Assembly (NCBI GenBank): GCA_034620365.1
Contig: JAQGEQ010000192.1
Span: 4,397,001-4,461,000, forward strand
DNA length: 64,000 nt
Source of the DNA: Pegea sp. RAD2-039
Lineage: Eukaryota; Chordata; Thaliacea; Salpida; Salpidae
Reading direction: 5' to 3'
How positions within the stretch are numbered: position 1 is the first letter of the stretch; each line of letters starts with the position of its first letter. The position numbers and the translations under genes are program-made. The notes below the pieces were generated by a model. That model was not told the DNA's origin, did no database searches, and saw only the letters and a list, made by a program, of their open reading frames with translations. Shown piece after piece: positions 24,200 to 36,800 of the stretch.

Positions 24200-25652
24200 C
24201 AAATTTACTAAACAAGATAAGCTTACTGATGATGGTAGGCAATTTCCTGCCTGATACGATAAGTGACGTGGTTAGATTTGGGAAGAAGGAAATTCCCGTA
24301 TTTTAACTTTACGATTCTCTATTAAGGAGTTAGTTCTCATGACTACGTTTAGGTTTTGTTAATAACATTTTTTACTTGTTTTATTTACGCTTTTGATAAA
24401 TAAATAGGACTAGATAGTTGCCTTCTCCGTTAAAATTATCTATACTTTGAACTATAAGAGATATTGTTTTGTTTTCTAAAACTTATAAGCTTTTTCGCAC
24501 TATAAATTAATCAAGAATTACGATCAAATTAACCGCAAGGTGGCGGTAATGAATAGTTTTTTTTCTTATTTTGATTTTGCGATTAGAAGAAAGAGATGAA
24601 ACTTAAGTCGTATTTGATAAGACGTTTGACATGACTAGTTAATAACTTAGTTAATTTCTGTCAGAAATTTATTGCTTTTGTATTTAAGTTATAAAATGTG
24701 TAACTATAAACTAAATTACTTAGCAGGTTAAAATGACTTTGCAGTATACTATTTGATAGAAATATATAATTGTGTATTGCGTTGTCTTTAGCTTCCAAAG
24801 TAATTTGAGAAAGCTTTATTACAATCGATAAGTTTTTGCAGAACTTCTATCTCAACAATTTAAGGTGGAGCAAAAATTTTTATTATTTCTGTTTGAAACG
24901 CAACTTTTGTAGCGATTTCAAAGTAAGCTTATTTCCCAAATTCTTACCATTTAAACTTTATTTGGTGTTTTTTTGAATTTAACCATTAAAAAAAGTTTTC
25001 AAGTTGAATTAACAGCATTCAATAGTTTAGTTTGTTATTTATTTTTATCTTAAGTAAAAACAAATAGAATTTAATTTTGTTTTAAAATAGTTGGTTGCAC
25101 ATTCAAACGGTATTTAGCTGATAAAAATAGTAAAATTTTTAATGATTATGATTTACAAGAGATAAGCTGAAAATAAATGGCCAGACACTAAGCGATAAAA
25201 TAAGTTTATCAAAGCAAAAAAGCAAGATACTTTCACATTATTAAAACTTTAATAGAAATTATTGTCACAACAAACAAACGAAATTTTCCTTACATGAAGA
25301 TACTCTGCAATTTACTACCACAGTTTAAAGTGAAAAAAAGTTATTTTAACAGATAAACGATTTAAAAAGCTTTTGATCCAGAATAAGAAAAATCAGAATT
25401 AGAAAATGTTCTTTTACAATTCTCTCGATTGATTTAAATTTATCACTTAAAAATATTTAAATTTTCATTAATACCTTAATTAAAGTTTTGCCTCAACTAC
25501 ATGTCATCGAATTTTGATTAGGGATATTCTAAAACCCTAAATTGATCTTTACAAAAAGGTTGATCGAGTTAAAAATTTTAAATTACTTTTTTCGCGAACA
25601 GAAAGGTAAAAAGCATTTAGCTTCGGCCTAGGGGGCCATAGATTTGTTAAGC

Positions 25653-25671
25653 AGCTAACACTCTGTTAGCT
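25653..25671. other. Small hairpin in a G+C-richer island
   Basis: AGCTAAC and GTTAGCT form a seven-base-pair stem around ACTCT, next to a GGCCTAGGGGGCC stretch. The island (about 25610-25710) has no reading frame I can support. Confidence 0.3.
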
Positions 25672-26796
25672 TCAGTCGTCGATACAAGCTCATTTGGGGA
25701 CATTCTTGTCGAAGGTTTGTGCAGTTTCAATTTAAATAATTTAAAACCTAATCAGTTTAACTGAGAGCCAGTTATAATAACTGTTCATATCTAATTTATA
25801 ATTTTATGCTTCATACTTGCTTAAGAGCTGCCAGTATCTCCCTAGTAATTATTTGTGGTTATAGGCTAACTATTTGATACCTGTTTCTGGTTTGAGTTGA
25901 CAGATATATGACAGAAACTTATGGGTTTGATTGATAAGAAAAATAATACAACGAAACAATGGAGCCATATCTAAAGGCTTGTAGTAAATGTCTGCTTTTC
26001 AATTGCTCATTTAAATAGCCACTTGCTTCTGAGTTATTTTAATTGTGCAAATAATGTTTAAAAATTAAATCATGTTACTGATATAATCTAAGTTGGTTTG
26101 TAAAAATAATTTGTAAGATAGATTGATATTTTTTAGATTAAGTATATTTTTATATTTATGTAGTTACTTATACATTTGTGATATGAGGTACTGATTACAA
26201 GAAGCTTATATATTTAATTTATACTTTATCACAAATATCTGATATCTTTGTTTCTAATTTTCTAAATATTTTATTAGATTAATCAGCTGCTAGAGAACTG
26301 AAATTGTTGTTCTTCAAATTTGTTTTTACAAATTAAGCTGTTGTGTATGCCGGTAAACTGATGACAAATAATCATAGAATTAGTCATACAATAAGTAGAC
26401 AAAAAATTGTGTAAAATGAGTAATTTAGATGTAATCTAAGATTGTACATAAAAAGATTATTAGAAATAAATCTAAAGTTTACCTATCAATAGTTTGAAGC
26501 TTGAGAAGTTTTTTATCCAAAAAGTATTTATTTTGCAATTAACAAAACTTAAAAAAGAAATATTAATTCAAGTGACATTTTTATTTGTAGTAATTTTAAC
26601 TTTGTATGAATCGCTGGTTAATATGTATTTAAAAGATAACCTACAGTGTTTTTTGTGACAAGAACTTAATATTTTATGTGAAATATGTAGCAAATTCATT
26701 AATTAAACATGAAATGTTTGCGTTTTCGAAGAGTTAGCATATACATGTATATATACAAACTAGTCGGCCCCTCATATAATGAGTTTTTTCATACTG

Positions 26797-26840
26797 TATA
26801 TAAGTTGAGACCAATTGCGACTAGTGGTTTCATGTAAGGT
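26797..26840 (+). promoter_or_regulatory. TATA box followed by a strong 5' splice site
   Basis: TATATAAG at 26797-26804 is followed at 26839 by the near-perfect donor AAG/GTGAGT. It could mark a tiny noncoding first exon, conceivably of the AT-hook gene 4 kb downstream, where a good acceptor (tttttttacaatcag) ends just before the ATG exon. Confidence 0.3.
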
Positions 26841-29800
26841 GAGTATGTGCTTCAAGTTAGACTTGTCTATGATAAGAAATGAGTACATTTTACTTATAAA
26901 AGATTATAAAAATATTGATTGATATTATTTGAATGTATGTCAACGAAAGTTTATTTTTCATAGAAGTTTTATTCTAAATATGATTAATTTTTTTCTTCAA
27001 GTTACGTTTTTTTTTTCGATCACTTCATAATTGGTAAAAAGTGTTAACTTGCAATCAATTTATCGTGCTTTTAAGGTTTTGGTAATACCTCATCAGCAAA
27101 ATAACTTATCACTATTTTACTAACAAGATTTTTTGATTGAAAGAAAAGTTAAACTTGACCAATAAACTTCTTAACAAGAGATAATGAAATAAAACATTTA
27201 AACATTTATTTGATACTTTATCTAATCTGGTTACATTTTGATTTATAAACACGGTTGTCAATGATAAAGAAATATATAATTAATTAGTCTGGTTTTATTT
27301 TACTTTAAAAATTTCCACCATTTTATAAAAGAAAATTAATGCAAAGTATATAAGTTTTTAGACATTATCTTAAACTGTTTGAACTTTCAACAGGGTACGC
27401 TGCTAAGCTTTTTGTTAAAGAAAAAATTTCATCTTTTTTTTGATTTCAATTTTCAAAGCCTTATATTTTGTAAAAATTAGAAATGAACGTCTAACTGCGG
27501 TCTGTATTCTTTTATGTGAAATGTTTAAGCTGATGGCCATACTAACCAAAACATTCTTTCAGGTGAGTTTTTTTTTTGAGAATTTACATTTTGAAATAAA
27601 ACTAAACTTTAAGCTGAGCTTAGTCACCATGATATGTTCTACTTTATTTTGATATATTACCAAATAGAATTTAAAAAAAGTTTATATGAAAAAGAATTTA
27701 AATATATCTACCAAAAGTTGCTCAAAAGCTTTTTATAAAATTATTAAATATGATTATGAAAAAGAAGGCGAGATTCAGAGACTACAGTTTGATAATAATT
27801 TAATTTAAGTTTTTATATGAAAATCTGATAGACTAAGTGGAAAAGATATTTTTATTGTCGGTTCTATTTTTACTTGATTTCTTGAAAAAGATAACCTTAT
27901 AAGGATTTTTTACAAGATGAGTAAAAGAAATACCTATTATAGGTTTTGATTCAAACTTATTTAATTTATCTGAAGATAATTAGTACTTGAAATCATTTCC
28001 CTATTTACTTGAAGTTACCTGGCTACGTTCAGCTGCTTATTTACAGAGTTTGAGCATAATCAAAAGTTTTCAACAAGTAGTTTTAGTTGGCACATTTCTG
28101 ATTTGTTTTAATCATTCCGTTCAAGAATAAAAATGAGTAAGCGTTTACAAATCTTACTGATTGATGAAGATACTTAAGCCAGTAAACACAGCTTTGATCT
28201 TTAAGCGTAAATCCTTACTTTCTACAAGAGCTTTCAGCTACTTACTGATTTCAAATATGTTCAATGATCAAGATTTATACTTTCTATAAAATAAACAGGT
28301 GGAAAAATAAAAATCAGACTAAGCAAGAGATGAAATACTAGAAATTACGTATTAAATTCATCACCTGGGTGGGCTATTTCAATCGTTCAATTGTGAGCAG
28401 AAGTAGACAAACTCATCGCCTGTCTAAAAAATATGAGTTTTACCCATAGACGTTTTGATCAAAAACACTGAGAATACTAGCCTATATTGTGAGGGTGTGA
28501 AGTAGGTAGTGTTTTACTCAAAGTATGAACATGTCATTTGATGGAACTCAAAAGCAAATATCAGAAATATGATTGATTTTATTTAAATACTAGTGTATTA
28601 CACAACATCAAGTATTTGCTACTCCCACAGAGAAAAGCTTTATAAAATTTTTAGAACTTATAGCGTTGAGTGAACAGCCAGAATAAAGAAACTACAGAAT
28701 TAAAAGTTATTTGTTTTATCCGTCAAATTCAGTAAACATCAGATGAATGATTATTGAGATTAGCAGAGCTGTGGTTTAATGATAAAACTATTCTTATTAA
28801 TCTATCTTAAATCACAAAATCTTCATTGATAATGATTTCATAAATTCTGAGAGGGGATAATCTGATTTTTAAAACAATCAACGAAAGATTTTAAGAACTT
28901 TTTATTTTACAGCTAATCTTTTCTCACTGCAGCTGGCTTCATCTTGAATTGCTGTGTAATTGCGGCTCTGAGAATTTTCAACAAAAATAGCAGATAACCT
29001 TCATATGCACTAATAGGTAAGACGCATTAACATATTTGGTTTGACAAACTACGTGAGCTTTTTATTGGATTTGTTTCTTAAACTAACAAAACATTTTTTT
29101 GAATCTGTTACTTTAGCTTTAATACTTATTTTTAGATAGACAGTTTTTTATTTTGTTTACTTTTCATGCAACTTTATTGATTTTATGATCAAGATAAAAA
29201 CTATTGTCATATTATTGACCGGATAGATATAACTAAGAAACATCAAATCGTCAACTTACGTTTATAGTTTCAAATTATTCCTCTAATTACTTTCTCACAA
29301 ACAATGCTGAATGATTTTTGTAACAGCTTTTACATAAATGTTTTAGCGTTTAGAATAGGAGCCAGTAGGCCGAGTAATCGAATGCTCGTTCTGTTTCGTG
29401 TGACGTACAAATAAATCTATTAGTTTGATAACCACTTGTAAAGACGACGGTAAAGCTGGCATTGATTACTCGTCTGCAGGTAATAACATGTCCAATCGAA
29501 AAACTAACTAAATAAAATTTATTATCTATTTTGGTAACATTGTTAAGGTAGCCTTTATCGCCAACTCAATCTTATTTAAAAGAGATAAAATCTGATGAAG
29601 ATATTAAAACTATGACTGTGTAGACTGATGTAAAACTTAACATTGAAAACAAGCTGCTTTTACAAATTCTAATTTTAAATGTACAAATGACTTAAGTTTG
29701 CGTTTGAGGCATTTTTTTACAGTTTATTTGTGCTTGAATATATATATATAGTATAAAACATAGATAAAATATTTTATATTCTTTTTATGGAGGTTTTCCG

Positions 29801-30817
29801 TATTCTGATAGCATACAAATTCCTTGTAGCTACATCATGATTAGATCAAATTGGGAGAAATTAAGTTATTTTTCTCAAAGTTTGGAAAATTACGCGCTTT
29901 GCTCCCTCACTTAAAACTCAAAGCTGCTATTTAGTATATCATCAAACTTAAAATCAAGATGAATAGTTTCAAAGAACTCAATGATTAACAGAAGTTAAGT
30001 TTTACAAAATGTACCGGTTTTATTTTCTATTTTATCAAGTTATTACTATAAAAGCAACAGGTTAATTAAATCAAACCAACATGTTTTGCGACCAAGAATA
30101 TTTTTCAAAGCCATACCATTTAATATAATCTTCATTTGATGATTTCAATGAAACTAAATTTCTTAAATATTAAGTCTTCTTATTTACATTTTATGATTTA
30201 TCTTTAATAAGTTGTTGACTGTTTTGGGTGTTTATCATAATTAAACAACGGTTTACTTGAAGCGCTTTCATGATACTTTTTCCACTCTTTATAGTCAAAC
30301 ATATTTATTTTGAAACACTTATCAGTGTTTTACTCAAATGTCTATTTAAAAAATAAGATTATTTGAATAATAAGTAGTTAAACGGAATGTAAGTTCAATG
30401 AAATGTAATTTTAGTTTCAAAGCCTACTAGTTCTGAAATTATATAAAAGGTCCAATTTTACCAACTGGTTTCATATCAACGTTCAGAAAGTATTTACTGA
30501 AGAAGCTAAGAAATGTTGATTAGATAGTATTTGTAGAAAAATATAAATAGGTTTAAGATTAGTCATTAAATTTATTGGAGCTCTTACTACTCAATTTTCA
30601 GTTTTCTAGATGCAAATTAGTACAGCTTTCTTTGTGATATCGTCTGCAACGTAAGGGAAACTTATGTTTCTCATTTTGTCACGTATATAGATCAACTTTT
30701 TGATTTTACAGCTTTCGCAGTAGTGACAATATCGTATAATGTTGAACTAACAAATTTAAAATTGTTTTTTTACAATCAGTATTTCATATTCAGTAAAAAG
30801 TTTTTTATATAAAAGGA

Positions 30818-33800
30818 ATGAACAAAGATACAAAAGATCAGACTCAAGAAGAAGGATCTGGACCCTCAGCAAATATTCTCGAGCAACAACACCAACAACT
30901 TCAACAACAATTACATCATCGACAACAGCAACATCAAGACGAATCTCAAATGCAAGAATTACTTGAATTTGTGCCTCAAAGGCAGCCACCACAACATCAT
31001 CAGTCTCAAGAAATTGACCCCTCTGGTTATCAACCATATGACCCCATGCAATCAGGATCAAGCCAAATGTACCAAATTCTACCACCTCATATGTCGGGTG
31101 AACTGTCTGATTGTGGAGAAATCACTCATGTGTCTGCTCTACATTCGTCAAGAGGTTTTGGGCGACCTAGACTGCATGTAAGTATAATTAGATATATGAA
31201 CAGTTATCAACAGGTGTTGACCAATCGTAATTTAATGATCAGCTTGTGCATTTCGGTTGAAATAAAACAATTAACTGTAATCAGTCATCATAGAAAAAGT
31301 ATAATCGAGAATAAATAAGGATGCTATGCTTAAAATAGAACATTTGCTTCTTGAGTAGCATTAAACATGTTAGAAATGTTACATGGTCAAAAGTTTGGCG
31401 ACCAAGTTTCTAAATTGAATCCCAGATAAGTCAAATTATATCCATAAGTTGATGAAATCCTCAATAGACAACTGTGTATCATATGGTGATAAAACAGCAG
31501 TAGGCTGCCGATGCTGACGTGGATTTTCATTGAATATTGCCGGCCCATTAACAATTTCACGGACGCTATCTATCTTAAGATTTTATTTTGTAATTTCAGC
31601 CTCTAAAGCCGAGTGGTATGAGTCGTCCACGTGGTCGACCAAAAGGTTCGAAAAACAAGAGACCAAGAAAGGTTTGTAACTTTAACATTCTTTTTGCAGA
31701 ATATATTTCAGTCTGCTCGAACATTTCCATAATTTCAATCCCTTTAAACCCGATAATAGATATTTGTTTTGCTAAATTTGAACATTAGAATCCATGAAAG
31801 CAAATAAACAGACATGATTAAGATCTTTATGATCTAACTTACAGTAGTTTTTAAGTGTTATTAGCCTCAAAAAACTGCTAACAGCAGCAGAGGTGATAGA
31901 AAAGCAAAAAAATTGGCTAGAAGTAGCTGCTAACGTTTAAACGCGCTTATAAGTTGGTGACAGTTATTGTAAATTGCCATTATGAATTAAACATGAAGGC
32001 CTCTTGACATGACAAAACAAGCAGTTTTTATTTGTTGTAGTTTTAAAAGTTGAATGACTTATTAGATTTGTCATTTCAAATTCTCTGTTTTATAGCAAAT
32101 CATATCTGATTATTGTTTTCTTTTTTGCTCTCTACTTTTTCGGTTTTGCTTCGCCGTCGACACTTCATCATTTGATTCTTCTGCAATTCTCGGCACAACC
32201 CACAGCAAAAGGATACAACGGTAAGTCGCTGTCACTTTCGTTTATAATTCATAAATTTATATCTTCTATCGCCGCCTTAGCACTTGCTGATTCAAACGAA
32301 AAATTGCAACGTATGTCGCCATTTGCTTGTCTACGATTGCAGTTCTTTCACATGTGGTACCCGTCGTACATTCAGTGCGAATTCGCATTCTACGTGTCAT
32401 AGTGGCTGGCAAACAGAAAAAGAATCGATAATAATACAACAAGCAACACATTGATCAATGTTTTCTCCTGCTGTGACTACAACTGCGTATATACAATCGC
32501 ACTAGCTATGGTTTCCTCCGTTAGGTCAATAAGGGCGTTCGAAACCAACACTGCTCCAGTAAAGCTGTTAGTTTCAGTCACCACTGTTTAACATTTTGCC
32601 ATCTTATACAAGCTTTCTGCAAACCTTAATCGCTGATAAGCATTGAGGCGTTGTTGCATCATTACAGCAAATTTGTCTTGATCTATTTTCATGTAAAAGT
32701 ATATCATCTTTTGGTATAGTTATCACTTTGATAAATCTATCCCTCGTAGCAAAATCAAACTGAACGAATAAGCAACAAGTTTACAAATTTTGCTTATTAT
32801 AGATAGATGGTTTCTTTAGTGTATGTAGATGGACTATAATTACTTAAAAAGTTTCTGTGTACTCATCAAAGAACTAATGAATTAGTAAAATACTGTTTAA
32901 AAGTAGATTAATTCTTTGTAATGTTTTAAGTATGCTTATTCAAATTTCTCTATTTAAAAAATAAAATGTTGTATATAAAAATCACAGAACAGTTTATTGC
33001 ACGGACAGGAAATTATCACGTCTCGTTTCGACAGTAAATAAACACTTTGTCGATCACCCTGTATACATGATGGCGTTTTGTTACGATTTTGTTGGCAAGA
33101 CGTCAACTCAAACACGTAATAACACGTTTAACTGAGCTTGTCGTCAAGCTTACTGAGCGGAAATGCTGGTATAAAACAATGAACCCAATCCGCAAAGCTG
33201 TATCCTCAAAAGAGTTGCTAAGCAGCTAGAAAGTTTCTCCATTTTCTATTAGCTTATACTAATTATAGACAAGTAATAAGATTTACTTTGAATTCTTAAC
33301 TCTTGTTATACTGAATGTCTACTAGCTTCTCATTTCTTCCGTATCAGATTTTTAATGATATAAAAAGATAATTGGTTTATCTCTTAGAAATTAGATAAAA
33401 CAAAAGTACTTTATTGCTTTCGTAAAAGTAATAAGTGTGTCTGTAATGCGATTAGATTTTATATCATCTTATAAGTTAGCAACAGTTTATTTTCGAGGAA
33501 AATAGTTAAAAACAACCATGATTAGTTCTGTCATTATACAAGAAAAGTTAAAAAAATGGTCTCTCTTAATTAGAAACAGTAAGTATAAAGCTTTCTCATA
33601 GAAATCAGATATTACTAGTTAGAAACAAAGCTGAGGAATTTAATAGTTATCTGTTTGTTGACAAGCATTCGTTTCTTATCTTAGTTTCGTACCAGGCATT
33701 GCCAAAAATTACAAGAAATGTTTTTACACCCAAGTCATCAAATACCAACATATTTCATAATGTAATTGGGCCGTAAGTTCCGACACAAAATTACATTTTT

Positions 33801-36800
33801 GTCAGATAATTTTTAACCGTTTTTCGGCAGCTTGTAGCTTAGAAATTACTATGGATTGAGTAGCTTCAGAAAAACCAGTTAGCTTAAAGTTTTAATCCAT
33901 AATGTGTTTTAAAAACATAACTTTTAAACCACAGGTTTTGTTTACAAGAAAATATGTTTTTAAACCAATTATCTTTTCATATAATGTTTACAAACATTAA
34001 AAATTTAATTTTGAAATATCAGTTAAGAAATTTGTTTATTATCTTTAAATGATGTAGATTTCCCTCATCAAGTACAAGCGCTCATTTTGATCATTTCCAT
34101 TTTATTTGCTCCCGCCTGTTAATATGAGTTTGATTAAATCAATAATTTTTTACAGAGAATCGAACGACCACCAAAAAGGCCCAGAGGACGACCTCGCAAG
34201 TGGGTGAGTAATGCTGTTCGTACCTCATTGTGTTTATTTGCACTTTAACGTGGCTTCGTTCTTACAAAATTTAATTATGCTAAAAGTAACTCCTAAAACC
34301 TGGAGACTCGAACGGAGGCAGAAAATTCTCCACCTGAGTTAAAATCTCTTCTCGCAATATTCATTATTAGATGGTTTGACTGCTTGGCGACGCACTCTTT
34401 GCAAACTAATGATTTTTTCGACATCATCGAGGCTTTATCGGTGTCTCTTTAAACCTCCCTGAACACGCAGTAGTAACAAGACTGAATGAGAGAAAGAAGC
34501 ATGTAATCACTACAGCATATGTTCTGCGTCCAATCTGGCTGATATTTCAAGCCATCTGGTGTAAAATAACCCGTTCAATGAGAGACCGAACCCGCTTAAG
34601 AACCTTTACCGTTCAATTATCGATTCAACCACCGACTAACCCAACCAGTGATATAATAGTCGTTTGTCTTACTTTTCATTTTGTCTACCGGAGCACTCAT
34701 ATGCTTGGTCGTTTATATTTCTCGCTTAGTAATTTTTTTTACAAGTTGGTCACCACCTTCTGACATACATGTTCATATAAATTATATTCCACTCGACAAA
34801 AACTCTTGCACTACCGTTGCAATACCCAATAATACACGAACGATTGTTTTTAACGTCGCCTTCACCTGCTACTATTGGTCATTAACTAGTAGAATGTGTT
34901 ATTAGTCGTACATGTGTTACTGATGACTCAAAAAATGACTTTTTAGGCGAGTACAAATTTAAAATCTAATTTGCAGCCTATTTAGGTGGCTTTGTGTAAG
35001 CGGCAAAAATCTATAGAAATTAATCATTAGCTTCATAAAAGTTTCTAATAGGTACAATCTGCAACTATCTTTTCCGAGATTTTTTCCATCTTTGACTGCA
35101 TCAGTGTGACCTTGGATAAACTGCACGGACTTTAAATGATAAACTGCTAAAATATTTTCGCCTTACAAAGTGAACGGCTTTTAAAATTCTCTTTCAAGGA
35201 TAATTCATTTTCATGAATAATTGCTGTTAAGAAGACATAATAATTTTGTGAAATATCTTGAATAACCTTTATGTTAGTTTTACGGTAAATTCACTTAAGT
35301 CAATTTTGGATGACAAAAATTTATTAATAGATGTTTTTCTAAACGTTTCACTAAAAATCAGATTGAAATGTTTATAAATATAGTCAGTGCTAACATTTTT
35401 GATGCTTATATTTTGTTTGATATTGTAATTAGATTCAAAGAGACTCTTCAAAACTACTTAAAATCAGTTATGCTTTATTACTTTAACTAATGTATAACAA
35501 GTAATCATTAGTTTGACATTTCATTTTTGCACTTATCAAGTTTTGTCAAAAATTAAACAGATTAAAATAAGTTCAATATTCGATATTTTCTACAAGTTAA
35601 TTGAGAGCTAATTTTCATTTTGAAAAGATTTCTCGCAATTTTAGACTTTATATAATTAATAAGATATCTTTCAGTGTATGATGCTTTTTGCTGGCAAAAC
35701 CTGCTAATCAATAACTAAATAATGATCGAACATTATCCAAAAGTCTTAATGAAGTAGTTTGACTCACATATAATTAATTGCAAAATAGATGATTAATGAT
35801 TTTCATGATTAGATAACATACATTCAGTATTTGTTTTTTATTTGTATTTGAAAGTTGATATTAAAGTTAGCTAAAAACGAAGTTTTTTCACTTATAATTA
35901 TATACTTGCAATTTTGTGAAGATTAAATGTTTTGAACGAGGCTGCTTTTAGTTAATAACACATAGCTAACGATGTCTAAAATCATTGTATACAAAATAAA
36001 TAGTTGAAAATAACAGTAGTAAGACCGAAAACTAATCAGTTTTTAGTACAAACAGTTATACAGCAGTAAATTTTGAAAATTTATGAAAAATATTTTCAAT
36101 TGAAATTTTTATACTGATGTTTTCCAAAAATATTTGAAATGAAGGTTGGAATTATTACATATTTTAACTTGATAGCTAAAAGGTTTTTAATAAACGGTCA
36201 ACATAAGTTTTTTGACCAAATTTCCACTCTTCAAAATTATAATTTTTTTCTTCTACAAAATACGTGACAAGAACTACAATTTTTTTATCGTGTTTATTTT
36301 TAGCCTCCTGAAATGTGGGAAGGATTTCAAAGAACACGAGAAGCAGCAGTACAACAACTACAACGACAAAGAGAGGTAAGCTGAGTTATTGAGCTTACAA
36401 CTTTTCAACGCTAATTACCTATTATAGAACAGTCAAAATTAGTAGTACATGCTTGTGGTAATTAATTATTTCAGCTTTTGATAAACAAGAAATTTTTAAC
36501 CTCTAATTTGTTTGCCAAACAGAGCAAAAAGTGTTGTTAGTATAAACTAATATTAGCTGATGCTTTTATAAGATCAGCTTATTACAGGATAATAAATATT
36601 CTATAGTTCAATAGTTCAAATGTCATTTACCTCTTCTTTATAGTTTTACCTGCAAAAGTTTGTTTCAAGTTTTATCCACAACATAATTTATATGACGTTT
36701 AAAAGAACAAAGTAGCGATTTTCTTAATTTCTAATCATCTACCTAACAATGAATTCAGTCAGCTTGTTCCGATTTTTTCACTTGATAGTAAAAAACGACT

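Larger units (their letters stand above)
21431..30817. other. Gene desert between GRP94 and the AT-hook gene
   Basis: About 9.4 kb of A+T-rich DNA with no coding exon I can support; the longest ORFs (about 70 codons) are low-complexity. It holds a few richer patches: a CRE at 24192, a hairpin at 25653-25671, and a TATA-donor arrangement at 26797-26840. It probably contains the regulatory region and perhaps a noncoding first exon of the downstream gene. Confidence 0.5.

Noticed and set aside
30756-31085. 109-codon minus-strand ORF
   Set aside because: Antisense shadow of the Gln/His-rich exon 1 of the AT-hook gene.
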